DNA from: Saccharopolyspora gregorii | GTDB lineage: Bacteria; Actinomycetota; Actinomycetes; Mycobacteriales; Pseudonocardiaceae | Length of the DNA: 64,000 nt | Assembly (NCBI RefSeq): GCF_024734405.1 | Contig: NZ_CP059556.1 | Coordinates: 3,348,001-3,412,000 of the forward strand | Direction of reading: 5' to 3' | In this document: piece by piece, positions 42,522 to 51,591 of the stretch | Layout: the number at the start of each line of letters is the position of its first letter | How positions within the stretch are numbered: position 1 is the stretch's first letter | Translations under genes and position numbers: made by a program | The notes under the pieces: model-generated | Database searches by the model: none | What the model was told of the DNA's origin: nothing | Seen by the model: only the letters and a program-made list of their open reading frames with translations

Positions 42522-44150
42522 ATGGTTGAGCGGACTCCGACGGTGACCGAGCTGCTGCTGGCGCGGGCCGACGACCCGCGGCCGGGACTGCGCTTCGAGG
42601 ACCGGGAGTGGAGCTGGGCCGAGCACGTGCGGCGCAGCGCCGAACTCGCCGCCCTGCTCCGCGCGCTGCTGCCCGCCGACGGGCCGCCGCACGTCGGGGT
42701 GCTGCTGGACAACGTGCCGGAGTTCTCCTTCCTGCTGGGCGCGGCCGCGCTGTCCGGCACAGTGCTGGCGGGGCTCAACCCGGGCCGGCGGGGCGCGGCG
42801 CTGGCCCGGGACGTGCGGCTCGCGGACTGCGCGTTGGTGCTGACCGAGCCGCGGCACGCCCCGCTGCTGGACGGCGCCGAGCTCGACGCCGAGGTGCTGG
42901 TGCTCGGCTCCCCGGAGTGGGAGCGGGCGCTGGCCGGGCACCGCGGCGCCCCGCTCGACCCGGTGCCCGCCACCCCGGACGACCTGTTCGCGCTGCTGTT
43001 CACCTCCGGCACCGGCGGCGAGCCGAAGGCGGTGCGCTGCACGCACGGCAAGGTCGCGTTCCCGGGCCGGATGCTCGCCGACCGGTTCCGGCTGGGCGGG
43101 CGGGACGGCACGTACGTGTCGATGCCGCTGTTCCACTCGAACGCGCTGTTCGCCGGGTGGGCGGTGGGCCTGGCGGCGGGCGCGGCGATCTCGTTGCGGC
43201 GCCGGTTCTCCGCGTCGGAGTTCCTGCCCGACGTGCGCCGGTTCGGCGCCACCTACGCGAACTACGTCGGCACGCCCCTGTCGTACGTGCTGGCCACCCC
43301 GCCGCGGCCGGACGACGCGGACAACCCGCTGCGGATCGCCTACGGCAACGAGGGCGCCGAGCGGGACCTGGCGCGGTTCGCGGAGCGCTTCGGCTGCCGG
43401 GTGGTGGACGGGTTCGGCTCCACCGAAGGCGGCATCGCCATCGCCCGCACCCCGGACGCGCCACCCGGTTCGCTCGGCAGGCCCGGCCCCGGGGTGGCGG
43501 TGCTGCACCCGGACACCGGGCGGCGGTGCGCGGTGGCGGTCTTCGACCGGGACGGACGGCTCGCCAACCCGGACGAGGCGGTCGGCGAACTGGTCAACAC
43601 CGCGGGCGCCGGCTGGTTCGCCGGCTACTACGGCGCGCCGGAGGACGACGCGCAGCGGATGCGCGGCGGCATGTACCGGTCCGGCGACCTCGGCTACCTC
43701 GACGCGGACGGGTTCTGCTACTTCGCGGGCCGTTCCGCGGAATGGCTGCGCGTCGGCGGGGAGAACCTGGGTGCCGCGCCGATCGAGCGGGTGCTGCTGC
43801 GGCATCCGGCGATCGCGCACGCCGCGGTGTACGCGGTGCCGGACCCGGCGGTCGGCGACCAGGTGATGGCGGCGCTGGTGCTCGCCGACGAGCTCGACGA
43901 CCTCGGTGATTTCCTGGCCGCGCAACCGGATCTGGGTCCGAAGCAGCTGCCGCGGTTCGTCCGGATCGCCGCGGAGCTGCCGCGCACCGGCACGCACAAG
44001 GTGCTCAAGCGCGAACTCGCCGCCCAGCGCTGGAACTGCCCGGACCCGGTGTGGTGGCGCCCCGGGCCGGACCCGGTCTACGAGGCCCTGCCCCCGGAGC
44101 GGGCGGCCGAGCTGGACGGCCGCGCTACGCGTCCGGTTCCTCGAAGCTGA
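42522..44150 (+). CDS. fadD17: acyl-CoA synthetase FadD17
   Basis: A 542-residue adenylate-forming enzyme. The ATP-binding loop reads FTSGTGGEPKAVRCTHGK near residue 160, a variant of the usual TSGTTGxPKG; further motifs are FGSTEGGIAIA near 300 and MYRSGDLGYLDADGFCYFAGR near 385. FadD17 activates the five-carbon side chain acid of sterol intermediates. It follows fadE26-fadE27 as in M. tuberculosis, but a hairpin repeat separates it from fadE27, which may weaken read-through. ATG at 42522 follows GGAGGAG. The last 26 bp overlap the convergent XRE gene. Confidence 0.9.
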   Translation: MVERTPTVTELLLARADDPRPGLRFEDREWSWAEHVRRSAELAALLRALLPADGPPHVGVLLDNVPEFSFLLGAAALSGTVLAGLNPGRRGAALARDVRLADCALVLTEPRHAPLLDGAELDAEVLVLGSPEWERALAGHRGAPLDPVPATPDDLFALLFTSGTGGEPKAVRCTHGKVAFPGRMLADRFRLGGRDGTYVSMPLFHSNALFAGWAVGLAAGAAISLRRRFSASEFLPDVRRFGATYANYVGTPLSYVLATPPRPDDADNPLRIAYGNEGAERDLARFAERFGCRVVDGFGSTEGGIAIARTPDAPPGSLGRPGPGVAVLHPDTGRRCAVAVFDRDGRLANPDEAVGELVNTAGAGWFAGYYGAPEDDAQRMRGGMYRSGDLGYLDADGFCYFAGRSAEWLRVGGENLGAAPIERVLLRHPAIAHAAVYAVPDPAVGDQVMAALVLADELDDLGDFLAAQPDLGPKQLPRFVRIAAELPRTGTHKVLKRELAAQRWNCPDPVWWRPGPDPVYEALPPERAAELDGRATRPVPRS

Positions 44151-44358
44151 GCAGGTCCCCGGGCTGGCAGTCGAGCACCGCGCAGATCTTGGCCAGCGTG
44201 GAGAACCGGATCGCCCTGGCCCGCTGGTTCTTCAGGATCGACAGGTTCGCGAGGGTGATGCCGACCCGGTCGCCGAGCTCGGTCAGGGTCATGTCCCGCT
44301 CGGCCAGCAGCCGGTCCAGGTGCACGCGGACGCCGTGCGGCTCGTCGTCGGCGGTCAC
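44125..44358 (-). CDS. XRE-family helix-turn-helix regulator
   Basis: A 77-residue Cro/C1-type DNA-binding protein consisting of little more than the HTH: MTLTELGDRVGITLANLSILK near residues 23-43, then FSTLAKICAVLDCQPGDLLSFEEPDA. This small YozG-like regulator is typically paired with a DUF2975 membrane protein, as here. GTG start overlapping the upstream gene stop; coupled translation is likely. It probably represses its own operon through the palindrome at 44991. No link to sterol metabolism is visible apart from location. Confidence 0.85.
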   Translation of the reverse strand: MTADDEPHGVRVHLDRLLAERDMTLTELGDRVGITLANLSILKNQRARAIRFSTLAKICAVLDCQPGDLLSFEEPDA

Positions 44359-44981
44359 ACCGTCCCCGCCAGGTCCTCGCGCATCCGCACGGCTTCCCGC
44401 ATGATCCGGGAGAAGATCAAGGCGGCGAGCCCGGCCAGCACCGCGAACCACGGGAACGGGTTTCCGCTCATCGCCTGCCACGGCTGGCCGCCGCCGAACA
44501 CGTCGGGCGGGGTGGCCGCCGGGACCGTGCTCGCGACCAGGGCCTGCCGCGACCACCCGGTCACCGCGGCGGCGACCGGGCCGCCGAGCACCAGGAACCA
44601 GCCGAGCGCGGTCATCCGGCGCGGTACCGGGTCGGTGAACGCGCCGTGGCGCACCGCGGTCCGCAGCAGCGCGGTGAGCAGCAGCAGCGCCACCGCCGCG
44701 AACAGGTAGCCCGGCAGCCGCACCCCCAGGTCCCACATCCGCTGCACCGCGTCGGGGTCCTGCAGGCAGAACCGGACGACGCCGCTGCCGCCGACGCGCA
44801 CCCCGGCGGCCGCGGCGGGCGGATCGGCGAGTTCGAGGTTCGCCCAGCTGTCGGTGAAGGCGCAGATCTCCCCGTCGTCGGTCGCGTGCCGGGCGAGCAT
44901 CCCCGCGAACAGCACCGCGCTGCCCGCCGCGAGCACCGTCGAGAGGGTCACCGAGATCCTGGTCGACGCCGAGTACCGCAC
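44355..44981 (-). CDS. DUF2975-like membrane protein
   Basis: A 208-residue protein with four likely transmembrane segments: VTLSTVLAAGSAVLFAGML, YLFAAVALLLLTALLRTA, LGWFLVLGGPVAAAVTGW and FAVLAGLAALIFSRIM. Between the first two lies a loop with two cysteines (GEICAFTDSW and VVRFCLQD), probably extracytoplasmic. This topology and the XRE partner fit the DUF2975 family, whose function is unknown. The GTG at 44981 with an AAAGGAG site 5 to 8 bp upstream is preferred to an ATG 21 bp further upstream. The pair interrupts the sterol genes between fadD17 and the fadD19 operon. Confidence 0.8.
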   Translation of the reverse strand: MRYSASTRISVTLSTVLAAGSAVLFAGMLARHATDDGEICAFTDSWANLELADPPAAAAGVRVGGSGVVRFCLQDPDAVQRMWDLGVRLPGYLFAAVALLLLTALLRTAVRHGAFTDPVPRRMTALGWFLVLGGPVAAAVTGWSRQALVASTVPAATPPDVFGGGQPWQAMSGNPFPWFAVLAGLAALIFSRIMREAVRMREDLAGTV

Positions 44982-44990
44982 ATCGTCTCC

Positions 44991-45024
44991 TTTATCGTTC
45001 ATCGATATCACGATCATCGATAAA
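44991..45024. promoter_or_regulatory. imperfect palindromic operator of the XRE/DUF2975 pair
   Basis: A 34-bp imperfect palindrome bounded by TTTATCG and CGATAAA with repeated ATCGAT units, directly upstream of the ribosome binding site. It is unusually AT-rich for this region and is the likely autoregulatory site and promoter. Confidence 0.6.
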
Positions 45025-45081
45025 GGCCCTGCGTGTCAAGTCGCGCGCCGAGCACCCGCCGCCCGCCCCGGACGACGGGCG

Positions 45082-46185
45082 TCAGCGCAGGCGGCCCAGG
45101 CGGGCGAGGGTGTCGTCGGCCTCGCGGAGCAGCTCGCCCATCAGCTCCTCCACGCCGCGCACCGCGTTCATCCGGCCCACGACCTGCCCCACCGGCATCG
45201 AGACCACCTCCGGGTCCTCGGCCGCGCTGATCCGCTGGTGCGCCTCGCTGACCAGGATGTTCTGCAGCGGCATCGGCAGCGGCTCGGGCGCGTCCGGTTC
45301 GCTCCACGCCTCGGTCCAACGGGTCTTGAGCAGCCGCGCCGGTTTGCCGGTGTAGATGCGGGTGCGCACCGTGTCCGCGGAACCAGCGGCGACCAGCGCC
45401 CGCTGCATCGCCGAGCCGCCGGTGGTCTGCGCGTACTCGCGGGTCGCCAGCCAGTACGAACCCATCCACGCCCCGCTCGCGCCCAGGGCAAGCGCGGCCG
45501 CGATCTGGCGCCCGGAGCCGATGCCGCCCGCGGCGAGCACCGGCGCGCGGTCGCCGACGGCGTCCACGATCTCCGGCACCAGCACCATGGTGGCGATCTC
45601 GCCGGTGTGCCCGCCCGCCTCGTGGCCCTGCGCCACGACCAGGTCCACGCCCTGTTCGACGTGCCTGCGGGCGTGCTCGGCCTTGCCGGCGAGCGCCGCG
45701 ACCTGCACGCCGCGCTCGTGGGCCCGGCCGATCACGTCCGGCGGCGGGGAACCGAGCGCGTTGGCGATGAGCGCGACCGGGTGCCGCAGCGCCACGTCCA
45801 CGTGCGAGCGGGCCACCGAGTGCAGCCAGCCGAGCACCGCGTCCCCGGTCTCCTGCCCGGCGGGCAGCTCCGGCACGCCGAGCCGGTCGAGGGTGCGGCG
45901 CACGAAATCCCGGTGCTGCTGCGGCACCATCGCCGCCAAGTCCACATCGGACCCCTCGGTGGGCACGGTGGAGGGCATCACCACGTCCACGCCGTACGGG
46001 CGGTCGCCGGTGTTGCGGTCCATCCAGTCCAGGACCGCGTCGAGCTCGGCGGCGTCGTTGAACCGCACGCAGCCGAGCACCCCCAGCCCGCCCGCGCGGC
46101 TGACGGCGGCGGCGACGTGCTCGGACGGGGTGAAGGCGACGATCGGGTGCTCGATGCCGAGCCGGTCGCAGAGGTCGGTGCGCAT
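45082..46185 (-). CDS. nitronate monooxygenase-family flavoprotein in the fadD19 operon
   Basis: A 367-residue TIM-barrel flavoprotein of the same broad family as IpdC. The N-terminus reads [22 protein letters not shown]; the FMN-binding segment is [24 protein letters not shown] near 200, followed by [27 protein letters not shown]. It has an insert near 90-130 not seen in IpdC. Its ATG shares a base with the fadD19 stop, so it is translationally coupled to a side-chain CoA ligase. That suggests a redox step on side-chain acyl-CoAs, but its reaction is unknown and this pairing is not the M. tuberculosis arrangement. Confidence 0.82.
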   Translation of the reverse strand: MRTDLCDRLGIEHPIVAFTPSEHVAAAVSRAGGLGVLGCVRFNDAAELDAVLDWMDRNTGDRPYGVDVVMPSTVPTEGSDVDLAAMVPQQHRDFVRRTLDRLGVPELPAGQETGDAVLGWLHSVARSHVDVALRHPVALIANALGSPPPDVIGRAHERGVQVAALAGKAEHARRHVEQGVDLVVAQGHEAGGHTGEIATMVLVPEIVDAVGDRAPVLAAGGIGSGRQIAAALALGASGAWMGSYWLATREYAQTTGGSAMQRALVAAGSADTVRTRIYTGKPARLLKTRWTEAWSEPDAPEPLPMPLQNILVSEAHQRISAAEDPEVVSMPVGQVVGRMNAVRGVEELMGELLREADDTLARLGRLR

Positions 46186-47903
46186 CAGGAGGTCCTTTCG
46201 GCCGCGTCCCGCGCGGCGGAGCCGGGGTCGTCGGCGGGTGGGTCGGACTTCTCGGCGGCGGTGCGCTGCGGGCCGGATTCGGCTGCTGCGGCGGGAGTTC
46301 TGCCGGAGCGGGCGCAGCTCGGCCGGAACCGCTCGGCGAACCCGCGGGCCCACCGGTAGTCCGGCTTGCCGCTGGGCGAGCGGCGCACCTCCCCCGCCAG
46401 CCACAGCTTGCGCGGCACCTTGTACCCGGCGATGTGCTCGCGCGCGTGCCGGTCCAGGTCGTCCCAGGCGGGCGCGGCCCCGTCGCGGGTCTGCACGACG
46501 GCGGCCACGCACTGCCCGAGCCGCTCGTCGGGGACGCCGAACACGAGCGCGTCGAACACGGCGGGATGGGCCTTGAGCACGCCCTCGACCTCTTCGGGGT
46601 AGACCTTCTCGCCGCCGGTGTTCACCGACATCGAGCCGCGGCCGAGCATGGTGACGGTGCCGTCGGCTTCGTAGCGGGCGTAGTCGCCGGGCACCACGTA
46701 GCGGGTGCCGTCGATCTCCACGAACACCGCGCCGGTCTTGTCCGGGTCCTTGTAGTAGCCCAGCGGCACGTGCCCGGAGCGGGCGAGCAGCCCGACCTCG
46801 GTCGAGTCCGGCGGCAGCAGCGTCCCGTCCCGGCCGATGATCGCGGTCGCCGCGTCGGCGTTCACCCGGGGCCCGCCGGTGGTCGAGGTGTCCGCGCTGA
46901 GCACGCCGATGCCGCTGAACCCGGTCTCGGAGCTGCCGATGGAGTCGGTGAGCAGCACGCCGGGCAGCGCGTCGAGGTACTGGCGCTGCACCGACGGGGA
47001 GAACAGCGCGGCGCTGCTGGAGATCGCGACCAGCGAGGACACGTCGTGCTCGCCCTCGTGCAGCGCTTCGATCAGCGGCCGGGCCATCGCGTCGCCGGTG
47101 ATGGCCAGGACGTGCACGCCGTGGCGTTCGACGGCGCGCCAGATCTCGTGCGGGTCGAACTCGGGGACGATCACGACGGGGCTGCAGGCGAACAGGTTCC
47201 CGAAGGCGGCCCACTGCGCGGCGCCGTGGATGAACGGGGCGGCCGGCAAGCGCACCAGCCCGCCGTTCGTGGCGCCGTCGCGGGCCTGCTGCCACTCGTC
47301 GGCCATCGGTTCGCCGGTCATGAAGTCGATGCCGCCGCCGAGGGTGCGCCAGACGTCCTCGTGGCGCCACATCACGCCCTTCGGGTCGCCGGTGGTGCCG
47401 CCGGTGTAGAGCAGGAACAGGTCGTCGTCGGAGCGGGCCGGGAAGTCGCGCTCGTCGGAGCCCTCGGCGAGGGCGGTCTCGTAGGGGGTCGCCTCGCAGT
47501 CCAGGTCGCTGCCGTCCTCCAGGACGAGCACGTGCCGCAGCCCCGGCGGCAGCGCCTGCGCCACCCGGTCGGCGTAGCGGCGTTCGTGCACCAGCGCGAC
47601 GAGGTCGGCGTCCGCGTAGAGGTAGCGCAGTTCTCCCGCCACGTAGCGGTAGTTGACGTTGACCGCGACCGCGCGCAGCTTGTACGCGGCCAGCATGGCT
47701 TCGAGGGCTTCGATGCGGTTGCGGGTGTGCACCCCGATGTGCGAGCCCCGGCCCAGCCCGCGGGCGGCCCAGTGGTGGGCGAGCCGGTTCGATCGGCGTT
47801 CCAGTTCGGCGAAGGTGGCCCGGTGCTCGCCGCAGATCACGGCGACGCGCTCGGGTGTCAGGTCGACGGCGTGCTCGAAGAGATCCGCGATGTTGTGTGC
47901 CAC
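46185..47903 (-). CDS. fadD19: steroid acyl-CoA synthetase FadD19
   Basis: A 572-residue adenylate-forming ligase: [20 protein letters not shown] at the N-terminus, ATP loop [16 protein letters not shown] near 175, [13 protein letters not shown] near 320 and the C-terminal [14 protein letters not shown] near 445. FadD19 activates the C26/C27 carboxyl group of the full-length sterol side chain and is required for C24-branched sterols in Rhodococcus. The last 40 residues are low-complexity (Pro/Ala/Asp) and extend beyond the usual end. The GTG at 47903 gives the family start. A KstR-type box lies 12 bp upstream, between fadD19 and divergent echA19, as in M. tuberculosis. Confidence 0.93.
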   Translation of the reverse strand: MAHNIADLFEHAVDLTPERVAVICGEHRATFAELERRSNRLAHHWAARGLGRGSHIGVHTRNRIEALEAMLAAYKLRAVAVNVNYRYVAGELRYLYADADLVALVHERRYADRVAQALPPGLRHVLVLEDGSDLDCEATPYETALAEGSDERDFPARSDDDLFLLYTGGTTGDPKGVMWRHEDVWRTLGGGIDFMTGEPMADEWQQARDGATNGGLVRLPAAPFIHGAAQWAAFGNLFACSPVVIVPEFDPHEIWRAVERHGVHVLAITGDAMARPLIEALHEGEHDVSSLVAISSSAALFSPSVQRQYLDALPGVLLTDSIGSSETGFSGIGVLSADTSTTGGPRVNADAATAIIGRDGTLLPPDSTEVGLLARSGHVPLGYYKDPDKTGAVFVEIDGTRYVVPGDYARYEADGTVTMLGRGSMSVNTGGEKVYPEEVEGVLKAHPAVFDALVFGVPDERLGQCVAAVVQTRDGAAPAWDDLDRHAREHIAGYKVPRKLWLAGEVRRSPSGKPDYRWARGFAERFRPSCARSGRTPAAAAESGPQRTAAEKSDPPADDPGSAARDAAERTS

Positions 47904-47914
47904 CCGATCGAAAT

Positions 47915-47928
47915 TAGAACATGTTATC
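47915..47928. promoter_or_regulatory. KstR-type operator between fadD19 and echA19
   Basis: TAGAACATGTTATC matches TNNAACNNGTTNNA except for the last base. It lies 12 bp from the fadD19 GTG and 72 bp from echA19 and can serve both divergent genes. Confidence 0.72.
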
Positions 47929-47999
47929 GTTCGAGGCAACGGGCCGATCGGTTCACGTTTCCCTGCAAGGCTTTCCCGCTCGCACCCCCGGAGGAACGC

Positions 48000-48788
48000 A
48001 TGTCCGGAACATCCCCGCACTGCCTGGTGGACCGGCGCGGTCCGGTGCTGGTCGTGACGCTCAACCGGCCCGAGGCCCGCAACGCGCTGTCCGCCGAGAT
48101 GATGGCGATCATGCAGCGCGCCTGGGACGAGGTGGACGCCGATCCCGGCATCCGCGCCTGCGTGCTCACCGGCGCGGGCGGCGCGTTCTGCGCCGGCGCG
48201 GACCTCAAGGCCATGACCAGCAGCCACCCCGGCGACACCACGGCGGGCCGCGACCTGTCGGTGATCGAACCGCTGCTGAAGGGCCGCAGGCTCACCAAAC
48301 CGCTCATCGCCGCCGTCGAAGGCCCGGCCGTCGCGGGCGGCACCGAGATCCTGCAGGCCACCGACATCCGGATCGCGGGCCGCAGCGCGCGGTTCGGCGT
48401 CTCGGAGTGCCGGTGGGGCCTGTTCCCGCTCGGCGGGTCCGCGGTGCGGCTGCCGCGGCAGATCCCCTACGCGCGGGCCGCCGAGATCCTGCTGACCGGC
48501 AGGCACCTCAGCGCCGAGGAGGCCGCGGAGATCGGCCTGATCGGCCGGGTGGTGCCGGACGGCGAGGCGCTGCCGACCGCGCTGGAGCTCGCCGAGCTCG
48601 TGGCCGCGAACGGGCCGCTGGCGGTGCGCGCGATCCTGCGCACCATGCGCGAGACCGAAGGCATGCCGGAGCAGGAGGCCTTCCAGGTCGACACCCGGCT
48701 GGGCCTGGAGGTCTTCCGCAGCGCCGACGCGAAGGAGGGCCCCCGCGCCTTCGCGGAGAAGCGCACGCCCCGCTTCCGCGGCGAATGA
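48000..48788 (+). CDS. echA19: enoyl-CoA hydratase EchA19
   Basis: A 262-residue crotonase-family hydratase nearly the size of Rv3516 and close in sequence: [15 protein letters not shown] near 20, [15 protein letters not shown] near 57, and [25 protein letters not shown] near 98. Acidic residues in [18 protein letters not shown] correspond to the crotonase active-site region. EchA19 hydrates a side-chain steroid enoyl-CoA. ATG at 48000 follows GGAGGA. It is divergent from fadD19 and ends at a strong hairpin terminator shared with a convergent synthetase gene. Confidence 0.93.
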   Translation: MSGTSPHCLVDRRGPVLVVTLNRPEARNALSAEMMAIMQRAWDEVDADPGIRACVLTGAGGAFCAGADLKAMTSSHPGDTTAGRDLSVIEPLLKGRRLTKPLIAAVEGPAVAGGTEILQATDIRIAGRSARFGVSECRWGLFPLGGSAVRLPRQIPYARAAEILLTGRHLSAEEAAEIGLIGRVVPDGEALPTALELAELVAANGPLAVRAILRTMRETEGMPEQEAFQVDTRLGLEVFRSADAKEGPRAFAEKRTPRFRGE

Positions 48789-48795
48789 CCGCCGG

Positions 48796-48832
48796 GTGAA
48801 CGGCCCGTCCGATCGGGCGGAGCCGTTCACCT
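48796..48832. terminator. bidirectional hairpin terminator
   Basis: GGTGAACGGC and GCCGTTCACC pair perfectly around a GC-rich loop, between the convergent echA19 and acyl-CoA synthetase genes. No T-run follows, as is usual in GC-rich actinomycetes. Confidence 0.72.
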
Positions 48833-48853
48833 GAACCGTCCGGACGGGTGCGG

Positions 48854-50374
48854 TCAGGACTTGAGCTTGCGCTTGTAGAGCTTGCCGTTGGGGTCGCGCG
48901 GTAGTTCGTCGGTGTAGTCGACGATGCGCGGCAACTTGAACCCGGCGATGCGGTCCGCGGCGAACTCCAGCAGTTCCGCGGTGAGCGCCGCCTCCCCCGC
49001 GATGCCGGGCGCGGGCTGCACGACGGCCTTCACCTGCTCGCCCCAGTCCTCGTGCGGCACGCCGAACACGGCGACGTCGGCGACCTTCGGGTGCACCGAG
49101 AGCGCGTTCTCGATCTCCGCCGGGTAGATGTTCACCCCGCCCGAGATGATCAGGTCGCTCTTGCGGTCCCGCAGGTACAGGTACCCGTCCTCGTCGAGGT
49201 ACCCGACGTCGCCGAGGGTGAACAGGTCGCCGACGCGTCCCTCGCGGGTCTTCTCCGGGGCCTGGTGGTACTCGAAGCTGGAGGTGCCCATCCGCATGTA
49301 CACGGTCCCGACCTCCCCCGGCGGCAGCTCCGCGCCGTCGTCGTCGAGCACCCGCACCACCGACCCGGGCCAGGCCCGGCCGACCGAACCGGGTTTGCGC
49401 AGCCACTCGGCGGCGGGGATCACGGTGCCGCCGCCCTCGGTGGCCGCGTAGTACTCGACGACCACCGGGCCCCACCAGTCGAGCATCCGCTGCTTCACCT
49501 CGATCGGGCAAGGCGCGGCTCCGTGGATGGCGACGCGCATCGAGGAGACGTCGTAGCGCTCCCGCACCTGCTCGGGCAGCGCCAGCAGCCGGTGGAACTG
49601 GGTCGGCACCACGTGCGTGTGCGTCACCCGGTGCCGCTCGACGAGCGCGAGCATCCGTTCCGGGTCCCACCGGTCCACCAGCACCACCGGATGGCCCAGC
49701 TGCAGGGAAATGCTCGCGAAGTTGAGCACCGCGGTGTGGTACAGCGGCGAGCCGCACAGGTGCACGTGCCCGTCGAACGGTTCCAGCCCGAAGATGCCGA
49801 AGAACCACTGCGAGTACACCGGGACCTGGTCGGGATCGGCGCCGGTCAGCGCCCGGCGGACGCCCTTGGGCCTGCCCGTGGTGCCGGAGGTGTAGAGCAT
49901 CGGCGAGCCCGCGGTGCGCACGTCCGGGCGGGTCGCGGGCTCGCCGGCGCCGAGCTCGGCCAGCGGCCGGAACCCGGGGACCTCGCCGACGGCGAACCGG
50001 CGGTGCTCGTCCAGCTCGGCGCGGTCGGCGGCATCGGTGGCGGCCGCGGCGAAGCGCTCGTGCGCGAGGAACGCCTTCGCCCCGCTGTCGCCGAGGATGT
50101 AGGCGATCTCGGCGCCGACGAGGTGCCAGTTCACCGTGACCACGTACAGCCCGGTCTGCAGCGCGGCGAAGTAGGCGGCGAGCAGCTCGGGTCCGTTCGG
50201 CAGCAGCAGCACCACGCTGTCGCCCGGTTCGAGGCCCATCGCCTGCCAGCCGCGGCCGAGCCGGTCGGCCTCGGCGGCGAGTTCGCCGTAGCCGATCTCC
50301 CGTTCGTCGGGGGTGATCAGCGCGGTGCGGCCGGGATGTTCGGCGGCGATGTTCCAGAGTCCGATGTCGGTCAC
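48854..50374 (-). CDS. acyl-CoA synthetase (FadD family)
   Basis: A 506-residue AMP-forming acyl-CoA synthetase with MLYTSGTTGRPKGVRR near 160, YYAATEGGGTVIPA near 295, FTLGDVGYLDEDGYLYLRDRKSDLIISGGVNIYPAEIE near 385 and a C-terminal catalytic lysine region DPNGKLYKRKLKS. Its size and type recall the FadD4-like group but the substrate cannot be fixed; a sterol side-chain acid is likely from context and the perfect KstR-type box 42 bp upstream. The GTG at 50374 with AGGAG is chosen. It converges with echA19. Confidence 0.85.
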   Translation of the reverse strand: MTDIGLWNIAAEHPGRTALITPDEREIGYGELAAEADRLGRGWQAMGLEPGDSVVLLLPNGPELLAAYFAALQTGLYVVTVNWHLVGAEIAYILGDSGAKAFLAHERFAAAATDAADRAELDEHRRFAVGEVPGFRPLAELGAGEPATRPDVRTAGSPMLYTSGTTGRPKGVRRALTGADPDQVPVYSQWFFGIFGLEPFDGHVHLCGSPLYHTAVLNFASISLQLGHPVVLVDRWDPERMLALVERHRVTHTHVVPTQFHRLLALPEQVRERYDVSSMRVAIHGAAPCPIEVKQRMLDWWGPVVVEYYAATEGGGTVIPAAEWLRKPGSVGRAWPGSVVRVLDDDGAELPPGEVGTVYMRMGTSSFEYHQAPEKTREGRVGDLFTLGDVGYLDEDGYLYLRDRKSDLIISGGVNIYPAEIENALSVHPKVADVAVFGVPHEDWGEQVKAVVQPAPGIAGEAALTAELLEFAADRIAGFKLPRIVDYTDELPRDPNGKLYKRKLKS

Positions 50375-50415
50375 GGCGCACTCCTGTCCCCGGGGTCCGG
50401 CGGTTCCCACCAAGC

Positions 50416-50429
50416 TAGAACGCGTTTCA
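50416..50429. promoter_or_regulatory. KstR-type operator upstream of the acyl-CoA synthetase gene
   Basis: TAGAACGCGTTTCA matches TNNAACNNGTTNNA at all fixed positions. It overlaps the last codon of the upstream F420-type oxidoreductase gene, giving the synthetase its own promoter inside the tandem pair. Confidence 0.78.
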
Positions 50430-51491
50430 CTTCGACGGCAAGGGCTCGTCGTCCGCGCCGAGCACCGCGTCCGCCACCGCGTGCAGCTGCGCGACGTCCC
50501 GGCAGCCCACCAGCAGCACGTCCACCCCGGCCCGCCGCCAGGCGCGGACCCCGGCGCGGACCTGCTCGCGGTCGCCGATGATCGCGACGTCGTCGACGAG
50601 CTCGTCCGGCACCGCGGCGACGGCCTCGGCGCGGCGCCCGGCCTGGAAGTGCGCGGTGATCTCCTCGACCGCGGCGGCGTAGCCCATCCGCCGGAACAGG
50701 TCGGCGTGGAAGTTCATCCGGGTCGCGCCCATGCCGCCGATGTAGAGCGCCAGCGACGGCTTGACCTGCTCCTTCGCCGCGGCCGGATCGTCGGTGACCA
50801 CGACCTGGCAGGTGGCGGCGACCTCGAACCCGGCGCGGTCCCGCCGCGCCCCGGGCCGGGCGAAGCCGTCGGCGAGCCACTGCTGGTAGAGCGGGGCGGC
50901 GCGCGGCGAGAAGTACACCGCGATCCAGCCGTCGGCGATCTCCGCGGTCTGCGCCACGTTGCGCGGGCCCTCGGCGCCGAGCCAGATCGGCAGGTCGGCG
51001 CGCAGCGGGTGGGTGATCGGCCGCAGCGCCTTGCCGAGCCCGAGCGCGCCCGGGCCGGTGGCGGGCAGCGGGTAGTGCGGGCCGTTGTTGCGCACCGGCG
51101 CCTCGCGGGCCAGCACCTGGCGCACCACGTCGACGTATTCCCTGGTGCGCGCCAGGGGTTTCCCGAACGGCGCGCCGTACCAGCCCTCCACGACCTGCGG
51201 CCCGGACACCCCGAGCCCGAGCACGTGGCGACCGCCGGAGAGGTGGTCGAGGGTGAGCGCGTGCATCGCGCAGGCCGCCGGAGACCGCGCGGACAACTGC
51301 GCCACCGAGGTGCCCAGCCGCACCCGGCTGGTGGCGCTGCCCCACCAGGCCAGCGGGGTGAACGCATCGGAACCCCAGGACTCGGCGGCGAAAACCCCGT
51401 CGAAACCGGCGGATTCCGCGGCGGCGACCAGTGCCGGGGCGTCCGCCGGGGGCGCCGCGCCCCAATATCCGAGTTGCAGTCCGAGCCGCAC
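50427..51491 (-). CDS. LLM-class F420-dependent oxidoreductase (Rv3520c-like)
   Basis: A 354-residue luciferase-like TIM-barrel protein that follows Rv3520c closely: VRLGLQLGYWGAAPPADAP at the start, ESWGSDAFTPLAWWGSATSRVRLGTSV near 45, LTLDHLSGGRHVLGLGVSGPQVVEGWYG near 88 and LYIGGMGATRMNFHADLFRRMGY near 260. The family uses coenzyme F420 or flavin; the step in sterol degradation is unknown. GTG at 51491 has an AGGAGG site. It is divergent from the DUF35-ltp4-ltp3 operon across a KstR-type box, the same arrangement as Rv3520c opposite Rv3521-Rv3523. Confidence 0.9.
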   Translation of the reverse strand: MRLGLQLGYWGAAPPADAPALVAAAESAGFDGVFAAESWGSDAFTPLAWWGSATSRVRLGTSVAQLSARSPAACAMHALTLDHLSGGRHVLGLGVSGPQVVEGWYGAPFGKPLARTREYVDVVRQVLAREAPVRNNGPHYPLPATGPGALGLGKALRPITHPLRADLPIWLGAEGPRNVAQTAEIADGWIAVYFSPRAAPLYQQWLADGFARPGARRDRAGFEVAATCQVVVTDDPAAAKEQVKPSLALYIGGMGATRMNFHADLFRRMGYAAAVEEITAHFQAGRRAEAVAAVPDELVDDVAIIGDREQVRAGVRAWRRAGVDVLLVGCRDVAQLHAVADAVLGADDEPLPSK

Positions 51492-51568
51492 GGCGGGCCT
51501 CCTCGCGTCGGGGTGCGGCCGGGTGGCCGCGGGTGTCCCCATCGTGCGCCGAGCATTGCCGCCTTGGC

Positions 51569-51582
51569 GAGAACATGTTTCA
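51569..51582. promoter_or_regulatory. KstR-type operator upstream of the DUF35-ltp4-ltp3 operon
   Basis: GAGAACATGTTTCA matches TNNAACNNGTTNNA except the first base. It ends 9 bp before the GTG of the DUF35 gene and 78 bp from the divergent F420-type gene. Confidence 0.7.
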
Positions 51583-51591
51583 CTTCATCGC

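Noticed and set aside
46185-50381. A 1398-codon minus-strand open frame covering fadD19 and extending over echA19
   Set aside because: Only the fadD19 part has family similarity; the upstream part is antisense to echA19 and out of frame with the neighbouring acyl-CoA synthetase gene. It stays open only because stops are rare at this GC content.
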